A DNA stretch of 64,000 nucleotides, taken from contig JALOCI010000009.1 of assembly GCA_023227835.1 (NCBI GenBank), positions 14,293-78,292 of the forward strand, read 5' to 3'. Positions 1 to 8,914 of the stretch are shown in pieces. Below the pieces are notes generated by a model. It ran no database searches. It was not told the origin of the DNA and was given only the letters and a program-made list of their open reading frames with translations. Numbering within the stretch: position 1 is the stretch's first letter; each line of letters starts with the position of its first letter. This stretch comes from Bacteroidales bacterium (GTDB taxonomy: Bacteria; Bacteroidota; Bacteroidia; Bacteroidales; UBA932). A program made the position numbers and the translations under genes.

Positions 1-1076
1 GAATTGCGGACACGAGCCATTAAGCGCTCATGGTTAGAACCCTGATAAAGTGCATCAGACTTATCATAAGAGATTGATGCCCTAGATTTTATTATTTTAT
101 TACCATATGTCAGTGTCAGATTATGACTTTGACGCAGAGCCTGTTTCTTGAGAATATTGGACTTCCAGTCAAAATCGGGATAGCTGATAGGATCAAGAGC
201 ATTGCTTGTTTTGTAATTATTAATATAATCCTGCGAGTATTGCTGGTAGTCGCCGCCTATAGGGTTTCCTGCATCATTCCACTTGTACTCGTTGAACATT
301 GTCATATAGTTGTATGGATCGGTCAGATAACTTGCCAGCTCTGTTGCCTTAACTACAGAGACCTCGCCGTTGTAGCCAATCTGCACATCACCTTCACGGG
401 CAGATTTTGTTGTGATAAGGATAACACCTGCTGCTGCTCGTGCTCCATATATCGAAGCAGAAGCGGCATCTTTTAGTACAGTAATCTGCTCCACATCTTC
501 TGAGGCAACATTATCAATGCTATTTACAGCCATACCGTCTACAAGTATAAGCGGACTAGAATCAGAGATGGTTGTTACACCTCTGACCTGAATAGAGGCA
601 CTCGCACCAGGCATAGTGCTTGAACGGGTAACCACAAGTCCCGGAATTGCACCTTGCAGACTCTGAGACAACTGAGATTTACTTTGTTGTTCAAGAATGT
701 TACTGTTTACAACACCAACAGAGCCTGTGAGGTCTTTTTTCTTAACTGCTCCGTATCCGATTACTACTGTTTCATTCAATTCAAAACCTTGTTCTTCAAC
801 AATAATGGTAAGCGGATTCTCCCCATTCCATTCTATGGTTCTGGTAGAGTAGCCCAGGCAAGAGACTTTGAGTTTGTCTCCTTTAGTCACCCCTTCAAGG
901 GTATAATTTCCATTTTGGTCGGTAGTTGCCCACTTACTATTATTCTGATTAAGAATAACCGCACTAATGACCGGGCCGGTCGCATCCTTGACTGTTCCTT
1001 TCAGAGTGCTCTGGGCGAATGCTGCAAAAGGCAGTGCAACAATCAGGATAATACTTAATATTATGCTCTTTTTCAT
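1..1076 (-). CDS. SusC/RagA-type TonB-dependent outer membrane receptor, N-terminal part (cut by window edge)
   Basis: This family imports oligomers across the outer membrane, powered by TonB. The visible 358 codons start at ATG 1076 with a signal peptide (MKKSIILSIILIVALPFAAFAQ), then a CarboxypepD_reg-like domain (about residues 22-100), the TonB-box/plug boundary with ETVVIGYGAVKKKDLTGSV, and a plug domain with VTVLKDA-type and YGARAAAGVILITTK motifs. The barrel lies beyond position 1. The start codon overlaps the stop of the upstream BACON lipoprotein by one base (TAATG), so the two are probably translationally coupled. It is the last visible gene of the LacI-flanked operon. A SusD partner, if any, would be outside the window. 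The family call is firm; the substrate is unknown. Confidence 0.93.
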   Translation of the reverse strand, partial: MKKSIILSIILIVALPFAAFAQSTLKGTVKDATGPVISAVILNQNNSKWATTDQNGNYTLEGVTKGDKLKVSCLGYSTRTIEWNGENPLTIIVEEQGFELNETVVIGYGAVKKKDLTGSVGVVNSNILEQQSKSQLSQSLQGAIPGLVVTRSSTMPGASASIQVRGVTTISDSSPLILVDGMAVNSIDNVASEDVEQITVLKDAASASIYGARAAAGVILITTKSAREGDVQIGYNGEVSVVKATELASYLTDPYNYMTMFNEYKWNDAGNPIGGDYQQYSQDYINNYKTSNALDPISYPDFDWKSNILKKQALRQSHNLTLTYGNKIIKSRASISYDKSDALYQGSNHERLMARVRN

Positions 1077-2416
1077 TATTCTGCAAATTTGAGTGTTACA
1101 TGCTCGTTATATTCTTTTACAGGCGTTCCGTCCGGATTGCTTATGTGCTGTGCAGAGAAACGGGATTGGCAACTTTGGCTTATATAATCTATATATCTGC
1201 CATCTTTAAATCCAACTCTTCCCATCGGCTTAAACCTGAGTTTGATAGACTTCATCGGTGCTGAAATGGTGAATTTTCCCTGAACTGCATGATAAGCTCC
1301 GTTACCTGTGTTGTCTAATGTACCGGCTACGTTGTAGGTAATCTGGGCTGAATAAGGAGTCGCAAGAGGCAGCCCTGTTGCTCCGCTGATAGTAGCAGAC
1401 TCATTAATAGTACTGGTTTGCAAAGCCGGTTTCCAAGCAGAACCATCCAGGTATTCAACAAGCCAGTAATTTGAGACATAGGTTCCGAACTTAGTGACAA
1501 AATAGAAATCGATGGCTGTTCCTGCAGGAATATTTCTTACATATTCACCTGTAACCAACCAATAATCACCGACAATAGTGCCTTCTACATATGGATCTCC
1601 GTTACTTCCCACAAGACGTTTGCAGTTATAACCCGCTTTAATGGTATAATCCGGAGTTCTTTCACATGCGTAATATTCAATCTTTCCGCTGCCTGTACTT
1701 GCAGGAATATATTTGTTTCCTGTTCCGGGAGTGGTCTGAAGATCTGAATCTACAAAATAATTAGTTGTTGATTCTTTAATCTGACCAAGCGCCCAGTCTG
1801 CAAGTATTCCCTGTGGCTTACCCAACGCTTTCTGTGTGATTGAGACAGTATATTTCTCCCCTACAATTACAACTTCGATTGTAGTTGTTTTATCTGTATA
1901 CTCTTCATTCGCAGGGAAAGTGACATTAACCTCCATTTCACCTATGCCACTCTGACTACTTAGCTTATAATCAGGATTTGCACAGCTTGCACTCCATGGC
2001 TTGTCTCCGAGAACAGTAAACTTGGCACTTGTTGCTTCAGGATTAACAATAATTGAGGAGGGATTTACACCTCTTGGGACTACTCCTGCCTGAGAGATAA
2101 TGAACTTCAGCGGAGTTACACCATCACCGATAAAACGAATGGTTCCTTCTCTCGGTGTTGTTTCTGTGTTTGGCGCGATGGTGAGATTGTAAGTCGTTAC
2201 ATCTCCGGCATCAGTCTTGTCCACAATGGACATCCAGTTTTCATCTACCAAAACGCGATAATACACATTGGCAGAAAGATCGAAAGAAACAGCACCTCCA
2301 TCTGCTGTCACGCTGACTTTCTTAGCAGAAAGCATCATGAACGGCTCTGTCTCCTTCTGGCAGGATCCAAGCGCCAATAGCGCAAGACCCGCGAGGATGA
2401 GTTTTTTTAATTTCAT
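1076..2416 (-). CDS. BACON-domain surface lipoprotein
   Basis: The 446-residue protein has a lipoprotein signal with lipobox LALGSC (Cys19). Two BACON-like immunoglobulin-fold units follow at about residues 29-110 and 113-198, each with the SVTADGG/WMSI-type and EGTIRF/VSITQ-type strands typical of the family. The C-terminal 240 residues are rich in aromatic and Gly/Thr residues and look like a beta-sandwich that I cannot assign. BACON domains occur in Bacteroidota surface lipoproteins linked to glycan or mucin binding. It begins 5 bases after the phosphatase gene and its stop overlaps the start of the SusC receptor. It may be the surface binding partner of that receptor, in the place where a SusD-like protein is often seen. 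Function is inferred from domain and position. Confidence 0.85.
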   Translation of the reverse strand: MKLKKLILAGLALLALGSCQKETEPFMMLSAKKVSVTADGGAVSFDLSANVYYRVLVDENWMSIVDKTDAGDVTTYNLTIAPNTETTPREGTIRFIGDGVTPLKFIISQAGVVPRGVNPSSIIVNPEATSAKFTVLGDKPWSASCANPDYKLSSQSGIGEMEVNVTFPANEEYTDKTTTIEVVIVGEKYTVSITQKALGKPQGILADWALGQIKESTTNYFVDSDLQTTPGTGNKYIPASTGSGKIEYYACERTPDYTIKAGYNCKRLVGSNGDPYVEGTIVGDYWLVTGEYVRNIPAGTAIDFYFVTKFGTYVSNYWLVEYLDGSAWKPALQTSTINESATISGATGLPLATPYSAQITYNVAGTLDNTGNGAYHAVQGKFTISAPMKSIKLRFKPMGRVGFKDGRYIDYISQSCQSRFSAQHISNPDGTPVKEYNEHVTLKFAE

Positions 2417-2421
2417 TCCCG

Positions 2422-4644
2422 TTATAGTTTATAATTGGTTAAGTAATTTTTTTCGATATAATCACAACGATCTGAATAATATTTATATATGTCAGACCAT
2501 TTGTAATAGCATCCAAAAGAAGTATTTAAAGGGAGATTACACACTTTCTCATTAAGCATTACTTTTACCAGGATCTCAGGGTTTTTTCCGCTCCTGTAAA
2601 AGATAAGCTGGATGTTGGAAGCCATTGGGATATTCCACATTTTCCAAAGTTGTGCTGCTTCTTCCGGTGAATTGACTTGTGTATCCCAATCATTCACCTG
2701 CAATACGGTTAAAAGGGACATTATCACAGCATCGTGTCCAAAGCGCAGGTTGACTCCGTTAAGGCCGGCAGAAATTTCTTTGTCTGATGTATTAATTATG
2801 TCGCGAACGACGCGCGAGCCTAAACCCCAGCCACGACCATGATTCACAGGATGCGGTCCCTTCTGCATATAACTTTTGTATGCCTCACAAGTATACCAGG
2901 CTAAAGTCTCCTCCGGCGTAAACAAATCCCAGAAGGGCACTTGTCTGTCGAGACACTGGGTAAGAGAAGCGAGAAGCCAGAAACGGAACTCCAGATCAAG
3001 TGGCTCATAGGTGTTTTTAATACTCTCAGGATTTTTGAAAATCCTTGATAAAAATGCATCCGTATCAATCCTTGAAAGGCAATACTCCTTGTATTTTCCA
3101 TACCATTCACCTCTTTTGTCTCTTAAAATCTGGTCTGTTTCCAAATTTCCGGGACATTCACCGGTATAGGGATTCAGGAAAGGGAGATATGATTTTGAAT
3201 AACCAACCAGACTCCACTGCAAATCAGGGTAACGGGATTGTACTCCCTGATTGAAAGCACCCATTGAAGCAGTGACTCTGAGAACGTTTGTTGAATATGT
3301 CTTGAGAGATGGATTCCCGTTAAAAACCTGGGGATAATTATCTGCCATTCTTTGTCCGATAGCTTTAACCTGACGATATCCTATCATCGTAAGGTCTCCC
3401 TCTCTATTTTGAAGGTTCGGCCAGAACTGCTCCAGACGATTCCAGACTTCCTCTCCGAATTCTGTCAGATTTTTCGATTCATGCCCATTTTTCAATGATT
3501 CATAAACAATTTTGTATGTTTTGTCATCATCTATCTGACGTGCTCCGTGCCTGAAATATCCACTGATATAAAAAGGCTCGTATCCTTCAGGAGAGGGTGT
3601 TGAATCCGGATCAGAAAAAGTATCTATAAAATATGTTCCCCCGGCTTTTTCCGGACACCGGCGTATTTCATCCAGAGCTGTAACCGGAAGAGAGGCAACT
3701 TTAGGTAAAGAGACTTTGTACACCCGTCTGCTGTTTGTATTGACATACATCCAACCGTTTCGGACAACAAGATCTTCCATCTCTTCAGGCACTTCATTTT
3801 CGAGTTCGTAGCGATTGCTTATAACACGTCTGTCGGTATCATATATTCTTATACGAGATGTTGTAAGTTCGTATTTCTTTCCAAAACCAAAGCAGTAATA
3901 TATTTTGCCATCATGAACACAGCCTGCTTGTGTAGCCCAGACGTCAAATGGAAAAACGACCTGATCGAGAATATCTGCCCCGGAAAGACGTATAACTTTC
4001 CCCTCCGACAACAAAGGGATTCGGAACTTAGTTGCAACATATTGGTTCTCCCACGCATTCTTTGTGACACTGATAACCGTGCGCTTACGTGCTGAGAATA
4101 CCCAGAGAAAACCTCGCTCCCTGTCTACCATCCAGGAGGGAGCACCGAAAACAGGCGTATAGCCCAGGGATGCCCAATCGCTCCCGTCTAGGACGATAGT
4201 CTGGGCTATTTCAGAAGAGAATCTCTTACCCTTTTTTGTTATACTTTCAACAAAACAGGTCCATTCAATATCACTTCCAACCTTGCCATTTGTTATGTAT
4301 AAAAGAGGAAAACTCGCGCCCTTTTTTGTCTCTGTTCCAAAACTTGCGTTGTTGGCATGATTGTCATTTCCAAATGATGCAAGTTTGAATTGAGCTATAG
4401 GAAGGGTATCCTGTCTTGAAAAGCTGTAAACATTACAGTATCCTTTGTCCATCAAAGAGAAAATGTGGTCTCCCCAAATTTCCATACCCTGTTGGCTGAT
4501 TTTCTTCCCTTCTGAGTTAAGTATGTCACCTTTGTTGAACCATACCGAACACTCAACCTGCTGTTCCGGTTCCACCAACAGCTGTCCCTGCGCCGTAAAC
4601 GTTATCGAGAGTGCAAGGAGAAGAAGCGTTAATGTCTTTCTCAT
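2422..4644 (-). CDS. Secreted two-part protein: propeller-like N-terminal half plus histidine phosphatase (branch 2) C-terminal half
   Basis: A 740-residue exported protein with a signal peptide ending near residue 20 (MRKTLTLLLLALSITFTAQG). Residues about 25-325 contain repeated beta-rich stretches of the style IYYCFGFG...IRIYDT and GWMYVNTNSRRVYKVSL, suggesting a beta-propeller. From about residue 355 the protein matches histidine acid phosphatases. The catalytic RHGAR motif is at 365-369 (nucleophile His366) and the second-site pair His637-Asp638 lies in LRFGHDAV. The branch-2 family includes phytases, acid phosphatases and MINPP enzymes, which remove phosphate from organic esters. The start ATG overlaps the symporter stop (ATGA). 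It probably acts in the periplasm or at the cell surface, releasing a product that the symporter imports. The substrate is not determinable here; the fusion is unusual. Confidence 0.8.
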   Translation of the reverse strand: MRKTLTLLLLALSITFTAQGQLLVEPEQQVECSVWFNKGDILNSEGKKISQQGMEIWGDHIFSLMDKGYCNVYSFSRQDTLPIAQFKLASFGNDNHANNASFGTETKKGASFPLLYITNGKVGSDIEWTCFVESITKKGKRFSSEIAQTIVLDGSDWASLGYTPVFGAPSWMVDRERGFLWVFSARKRTVISVTKNAWENQYVATKFRIPLLSEGKVIRLSGADILDQVVFPFDVWATQAGCVHDGKIYYCFGFGKKYELTTSRIRIYDTDRRVISNRYELENEVPEEMEDLVVRNGWMYVNTNSRRVYKVSLPKVASLPVTALDEIRRCPEKAGGTYFIDTFSDPDSTPSPEGYEPFYISGYFRHGARQIDDDKTYKIVYESLKNGHESKNLTEFGEEVWNRLEQFWPNLQNREGDLTMIGYRQVKAIGQRMADNYPQVFNGNPSLKTYSTNVLRVTASMGAFNQGVQSRYPDLQWSLVGYSKSYLPFLNPYTGECPGNLETDQILRDKRGEWYGKYKEYCLSRIDTDAFLSRIFKNPESIKNTYEPLDLEFRFWLLASLTQCLDRQVPFWDLFTPEETLAWYTCEAYKSYMQKGPHPVNHGRGWGLGSRVVRDIINTSDKEISAGLNGVNLRFGHDAVIMSLLTVLQVNDWDTQVNSPEEAAQLWKMWNIPMASNIQLIFYRSGKNPEILVKVMLNEKVCNLPLNTSFGCYYKWSDIYKYYSDRCDYIEKNYLTNYKL

Positions 4645-6419
4645 TTTCTTTTATTATCAACGATGCGATATGCCATGTATCCGGTAACTATAATGACTAT
4701 TGATGCGACAAACCACAATACAATATTCTTTACAGCTATTGTTTTTGTATCTCCGGCAATCAACAGCCCTATAAGCAGAAATGCTATAATTGCAAGTGTT
4801 ATGCAAAAAACATCCATTGCCAGATGTGAGTATACCTTGACAGATTTTTTTATCTCCTCTCCGGATGGTATCTCAGCAATAGGGTCGGTATAAACTCTGA
4901 TTGCCTCATAACCCTTGTCTGTAACACCTTTGTATTTTGACCAGAACTCCATTAATAGAAGAATTACCACAGGTAGTACCAGGCCACTTATAGATTCCAG
5001 AAGGCTAGCACTGAGAACTTCAGAAGGGACGGAAAACTTGGCCGAAAAACCGACAACCCAGGTAATAGCCATTGACCAAATCAGCTGATTGCCATTGAGA
5101 CGTTTGGAGAAAAGCCCCCAAATAGAAGGGATATAAAGAGGACATATGACCATAGTCAAAATAGTCACAACAACCCTTTCCGCGCCCCCCGCGAAAGGAA
5201 CCAAAAGCGAAATGCCAAGAATTACAAGTCCGAATATGAGAGTAAACCTTCTTCCGACCTTAATCCGTTTCTTTTCATCTGCATTCTTGTTCTTCTCAGA
5301 ATGTCCCCATATTTCGTAAGTAAACACATTCGCGTAAACGTTAAGTATGCCGGATACATTGCTCAGGGTGGCGGATAACATAGCTGCAAGCATCATTCCC
5401 AACATACCGCTCATAAGTACAAGCTTACTCATATTAACATAAGCATGTTCTCCGTTGAAAGTCATGGTAGTTGGATCAACATCAAGTGCCAGACCCGGCT
5501 CCATAACTCTGTAAATCATAGTTGGAAGGTACCATATAAGAGGTGTCAGGAAATAAAAAATACCGATCAGATAGGTACTCTTCTTGGCATCCCTGACAGT
5601 TGGCACACTTATATATCGCTGTACAAATGGCCAATCTCCTCCAATCATTGCAACATTAAGGAATAACCACAGGAAAAGCCACACCCAGGTGTAGGTCTCC
5701 GATGTTCCTGAAAAGAATCCGGGTATTTCCGAGGCCCTGGTTAAAAATTCTCCTGCTCCACCTACAGCATTAAATGAAAGAGGAATCATAAATACAATAA
5801 CAGCCAACAGAACGCCGAACTGAACCACGTCTGTCATAAGCACGGCAAGAAAACCTCCGGCAACAGTATATATAAGTGTCACAGCACCAAGGATTATCAA
5901 TGCCCACCATATACTCAGATAGCCCGCCGCAGCATCTCCTGTGAGTCCTGTGGAGGCAAGAAAACTCCCTTCGGGAACCTTTATTAACCCGCACATAACA
6001 ACTGCAACAGCATAAAGAGCGATTGCCGTATGGATTGCCCGGCCGATAATTCCGGAAACTGTATAGAAGCTTACTGTTCCGTGCCCAAAACGTACTGTAA
6101 GAAACTCGCCGGGAGATTTGATTCGTAATTTTCTCCATTTCCCTGAAATCCACCTTCCTACAATCAAGGAGGCAAATCCCAGGCAGATAGCTACAACAAC
6201 GGCTACAATGCCGGATTTATAGGCCACTCCACCCCAAACCACAAAAGTGCTTGCAGAGAAGATTGTCATGTAAGACGAAATACCGGAAAGCCACCAAGAA
6301 GAGTTGCGACCGGCAATAAACATATCCTCAGAACTTTTTATTTTCCGGGATACAATCATACTTACGGCAATCAAGCCGATGAAATAGAATAAAATTACGA
6401 TGTAATCTAGGCTTCCCAT
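4641..6419 (-). CDS. Sodium:solute symporter (SSS/SLC5 family)
   Basis: A 592-residue inner-membrane protein with about 13-14 hydrophobic segments starting with LDYIVILFYFIGLIAVSMIV. It carries the family-typical stretch SSEDMFIAGRNSSWWLSGIS after the first helix, and a hydrophilic linker before the last helices. SSS proteins use the sodium gradient to take up sugars, inositols, sialic acid, amino acids, nucleosides or vitamins, and the sequence alone does not tell which. It sits 21 bases after the FAD oxidoreductase and overlaps the phosphatase gene by 4 bases (ATGA), so the three are surely one transcript. Being next to a secreted phosphatase and under a LacI-type regulator, a dephosphorylated polyol, sugar or nucleoside is the likely cargo; this is inference. 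Confidence 0.9.
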   Translation of the reverse strand: MGSLDYIVILFYFIGLIAVSMIVSRKIKSSEDMFIAGRNSSWWLSGISSYMTIFSASTFVVWGGVAYKSGIVAVVVAICLGFASLIVGRWISGKWRKLRIKSPGEFLTVRFGHGTVSFYTVSGIIGRAIHTAIALYAVAVVMCGLIKVPEGSFLASTGLTGDAAAGYLSIWWALIILGAVTLIYTVAGGFLAVLMTDVVQFGVLLAVIVFMIPLSFNAVGGAGEFLTRASEIPGFFSGTSETYTWVWLFLWLFLNVAMIGGDWPFVQRYISVPTVRDAKKSTYLIGIFYFLTPLIWYLPTMIYRVMEPGLALDVDPTTMTFNGEHAYVNMSKLVLMSGMLGMMLAAMLSATLSNVSGILNVYANVFTYEIWGHSEKNKNADEKKRIKVGRRFTLIFGLVILGISLLVPFAGGAERVVVTILTMVICPLYIPSIWGLFSKRLNGNQLIWSMAITWVVGFSAKFSVPSEVLSASLLESISGLVLPVVILLLMEFWSKYKGVTDKGYEAIRVYTDPIAEIPSGEEIKKSVKVYSHLAMDVFCITLAIIAFLLIGLLIAGDTKTIAVKNIVLWFVASIVIIVTGYMAYRIVDNKRK

Positions 6420-6440
6420 ATAGTTTTTAATTAAATAACA

Positions 6441-7775
6441 TTAAATAGCTGCTCCAAGTATTCTCAATTTTTCAATCAGTACACCAATATTAACTTCCTG
6501 AACATTGCATTTTTCTATGGCGCAAATTGCCGCAGAAACACCAGCTGCCTGACCCATTCCCATACAGCTGGCCTGGACTCTCAAGGAGGCGAAAGCTGTC
6601 TTGTCTGCACTTATACTACGGCCTGCAACAATAAGATTCGGGTAATCCCCGGCAATTAAAGCTCTATATGGTACAAACGCCGGTGTCTTAAGGAATGTAA
6701 CACTTTGAGCCGCTCCCTTGGCAACATGAATGTCAATCGGGTGAGCTCCTCTCGAAATACTATCCTGATAGCGATATGCGTTCAGATAGTCTTCTCCTAT
6801 TATCGTGTAAACGCCTTTTATACGTCGGGTTTCACGGATTCCGGCATGAACGGCAACATGGGTTACGTAACTATCCTTAAACTCTTCAAAGTTTTCTTTA
6901 AGGATTTTTGCCATTTTGAAAACATCTTCTCTTAATTCAGATTCAGCTCGTGTAAAATCCCGGTTATCGCATGCATTTCCCGATGTACGGGTCATATTGA
7001 CAGTAACAATACCCGGTTGAAGTGTTGTACAGAACCAAGGTCCACCGAACTCAGGAATTCCCAAAGATTTACTGAGAGCAAGTAATTTTTCCCGAACGGG
7101 CATACAGTGACAGTTAACACCCTGCTTATTATGATGCATGGCCTCTTTTATAATCGGTGATTCGGTATCCACACCACCCAATACAAAGTATGTAGAAAGA
7201 GGCTGAAGAGGATTTTCCTGATCGTGTTGCATCGGAACTCCGGCCATTGCAGCCAGATCTGCATCACCTGTACAGTCGATGAAAACATCACTTTCTACAG
7301 CTTCTGACCCATTTTTGTTCTCAATGATTATATGACTGACAGATGTTCCATTACAGACACATCCGCTGATATATGAATGCATATACATATCCACACCCGC
7401 CTCAATCATCATCCTTTGGCAACAAAGTTTATACAACTCCGGTTCAAACGCGACGTTTCCAAGTGGTTTCTCAATAAGAGCACCCCCCATTCCCTGTAAA
7501 CGCTCGATAAACTCCCAGGGAATCCCTCCAATTACTTTTTCATTATTATAGGTAAATACGCTTAATGGGTTCACAAGGCCTGCGGTTGCCATACCACCCA
7601 TAAACCCATACTGCTCAACAATTGCAGTTTTTGCACCTTCCCGTGATGATGCAATTGCTGCAATAAATCCTGCAGGACCACCCCCGCATACTACTACATC
7701 ATACTTCCCTACAACGGGAACCTCTTTTTTTAAAGAAATAGTTAATCCAGACACAATTTTATTAAAACGTTTCAA
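6441..7775 (-). CDS. FAD-dependent oxidoreductase (FAD_oxidored, PF12831-type)
   Basis: A 444-residue flavoprotein with an N-terminal Rossmann motif (CGGGPAGFIAA, residues 30-40), an acidic residue after the second strand (AIVEQYGFMGG), the dinucleotide-fold motif DVFIDCTGDADLA, and a C-terminal FAD-binding segment LIVAGRSISADKTAFASLRV. This family is common in polysaccharide and polyol catabolic loci of Bacteroidota and Planctomycetes, but its substrates are mostly undefined. No signal peptide is seen, so it should be cytoplasmic and act on the imported product. The assigned start is TTG 7775, which lies inside an operator palindrome; GTG 7754 is an alternative. The TTG AAA CGT TTT start mirrors the ATG AAA CGT TTT start of the divergent nuclease gene, which favours 7775. 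Confidence 0.85.
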   Translation of the reverse strand: MKRFNKIVSGLTISLKKEVPVVGKYDVVVCGGGPAGFIAAIASSREGAKTAIVEQYGFMGGMATAGLVNPLSVFTYNNEKVIGGIPWEFIERLQGMGGALIEKPLGNVAFEPELYKLCCQRMMIEAGVDMYMHSYISGCVCNGTSVSHIIIENKNGSEAVESDVFIDCTGDADLAAMAGVPMQHDQENPLQPLSTYFVLGGVDTESPIIKEAMHHNKQGVNCHCMPVREKLLALSKSLGIPEFGGPWFCTTLQPGIVTVNMTRTSGNACDNRDFTRAESELREDVFKMAKILKENFEEFKDSYVTHVAVHAGIRETRRIKGVYTIIGEDYLNAYRYQDSISRGAHPIDIHVAKGAAQSVTFLKTPAFVPYRALIAGDYPNLIVAGRSISADKTAFASLRVQASCMGMGQAAGVSAAICAIEKCNVQEVNIGVLIEKLRILGAAI

Positions 7776-7776
7776 T
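7761..7776 (-). promoter_or_regulatory. Putative LacI-family operator O1
   Basis: On the minus strand the site reads ATTGAAACGTTTTAAT, a near-perfect palindrome around a central CG as in many LacI/GalR operators. It covers the start codon of the FAD oxidoreductase. Its centre is 42 bp, four helical turns, from operator O2, and the two match at 15 of 16 bases. The binding protein is inferred to be the adjacent LacI-type regulator. Confidence 0.7.
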
Positions 7777-7788
7777 TTATATTTTATG

Positions 7789-7796
7789 CAAATATA
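7789..7796 (-). promoter_or_regulatory. Bacteroidota -7 promoter element of the oxidoreductase/SusC operon
   Basis: The minus strand reads TATATTTG here, an exact match to the Bacteroidota -7 consensus TAnnTTTG. It lies between operators O1 and O2, so a bound repressor would block it. No clear -33 TTTG is seen at the usual distance. Transcription would start only a few bases before the TTG 7775 start codon, giving a very short leader. Confidence 0.65.
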
Positions 7797-7802
7797 AAAA
7801 TT

Positions 7803-7818
7803 ATTTAAACGTTTTAAT
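7803..7818 (+). promoter_or_regulatory. Putative LacI-family operator O2
   Basis: The plus strand reads ATTTAAACGTTTTAAT, a palindrome around CG that matches O1 at 15 of 16 positions. It lies just upstream of the -7 element of the leftward operon, in the spacer between -7 and -33. Four-turn spacing from O1 puts both on the same DNA face, fit for cooperative binding or a short loop. Confidence 0.7.
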
Positions 7819-7834
7819 GATTTTTTGGATTTTT

Positions 7835-8863
7835 TTATAACTTTTTCGACGAATTCCCTCTTATAAGTTCCGGGGTTAAAACAACAGTGCTTGCATCTGC
7901 GTTATTCTCAATCATATCAACAAGCATTTTGAAAGACTCATATGCAAGTTGCTCTGCCGACTCATGTATGTATGAAACTGTCGTTGCATAGACTTCATAA
8001 AACGGAGAATAGTCGAATCCGACAAATGCCATATCTTGCGGCACTTTTAGATTGAGATTCTTTATTGCAATCATGGCCAGAATAGTAATTGTATTGGAAG
8101 TCAAATACAATGCCTCTGCTCCCCGGTTTTTTGCACTTCGAAGCACCTCTTCAACCTGATTAGCTTTTGATCCATTCTTTACATAGTTAATATGGATATT
8201 CTCTTCCAGTCCCCATTTTATCATTTCTCTACGATACCCTTCAACACGAGTTTGGATGGTGCTGATATTCATGTCGTTTGCAAGTAACTCGATTTTACGA
8301 TACCCCGAATCGTATAGCTCTGATAAAGATAATCTGATTGCCTCTTCATTATCGAGCAGAACCCTTCCCGCTTTGGGAAAGTCGGGCACATCCCGCTCAA
8401 GAAATACAATAGGAATTTCAAGTCCTGAAATTTTATTGAAAGTCGCTTCTCCGTTTGGAGAGGGAACCACAATCATCCCTTCGACACCAAGGCGAATTGC
8501 GGAATCCACTACTTTTGAAAGTTTTACCGGGTTTTCGTCCGAACTCGCAAAAATTATGTTGTAACCCTGGTCATATGCCAGATTCTCTATATACTTGGAT
8601 ATTTCAGAGAAAAAGCTACTGGAGATGTCGGACGTAATTACAGCAATAGTGTATGTCCTTCCACTTCGAATAGATGCTGCAGCCTTGTTGGGTATGTAAC
8701 CAAGTTTTGCCACGGCTCTCAGTATTCGTTTTGCTGTCTCTTTTCTTACAGGGCGGTCCGGTTTTCCGTCCGGGCCTATGGTTGAATTCAAAACCATCGA
8801 TACAAGAGCTATTGATACTCCTGCCTCTTTTGCAACATCCTTTATCGTAACACGCTTCATCAT
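7835..8863 (-). CDS. LacI/GalR-family transcriptional regulator
   Basis: From ATG 8863 the protein is 343 codons including stop, the usual LacI length; the open frame continues upstream, but those residues are not family-like. The N-terminus MMKRVTIKDVAKEAGVSIAL holds the helix-turn-helix (VSIALVSMVLN is the recognition part). The hinge reads NKAAASIRSGRT, with Ile where LacI proteins usually have the minor-groove Leu. The rest is a periplasmic-binding-protein-like effector domain (TYTIAVITSDISSSFF; VGFDYSPF). It lies between the FAD/symporter/phosphatase/SusC arm and the nuclease arm, with three matching palindromes around it, so it probably controls both. The inducer is likely a sugar-like or nucleoside-like small molecule. 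A possible -7 box TATCTTTG is at 8877-8870 on the minus strand. Confidence 0.93.
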   Translation of the reverse strand: MMKRVTIKDVAKEAGVSIALVSMVLNSTIGPDGKPDRPVRKETAKRILRAVAKLGYIPNKAAASIRSGRTYTIAVITSDISSSFFSEISKYIENLAYDQGYNIIFASSDENPVKLSKVVDSAIRLGVEGMIVVPSPNGEATFNKISGLEIPIVFLERDVPDFPKAGRVLLDNEEAIRLSLSELYDSGYRKIELLANDMNISTIQTRVEGYRREMIKWGLEENIHINYVKNGSKANQVEEVLRSAKNRGAEALYLTSNTITILAMIAIKNLNLKVPQDMAFVGFDYSPFYEVYATTVSYIHESAEQLAYESFKMLVDMIENNADASTVVLTPELIRGNSSKKL

Positions 8864-8891
8864 ATTTTGCAAAGATAGCATGGAATTTTTA

Positions 8892-8899
8892 TATATTTG
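8892..8899 (+). promoter_or_regulatory. -7 promoter element of the S1/P1 nuclease gene
   Basis: The plus strand reads TATATTTG, an exact TAnnTTTG match and identical to the -7 octamer of the leftward operon. The nuclease ATG is 17 bases downstream. A TTTG at 8866-8869, spaced 22 bases, could serve as a weak -33 element. Confidence 0.65.
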
Positions 8900-8914
8900 G
8901 CGCAAATTCAAAAA

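Noticed and set aside
654..1058. 134-codon rightward frame at the left edge
   Set aside because: Antisense to the SusC start, which has a signal peptide and plug motifs, so the rightward frame is not a gene.
5770..6153. 127-codon frame within the symporter, rich in Cys and Arg
   Set aside because: Out-of-frame shadow of the SSS gene; composition atypical of a real protein.
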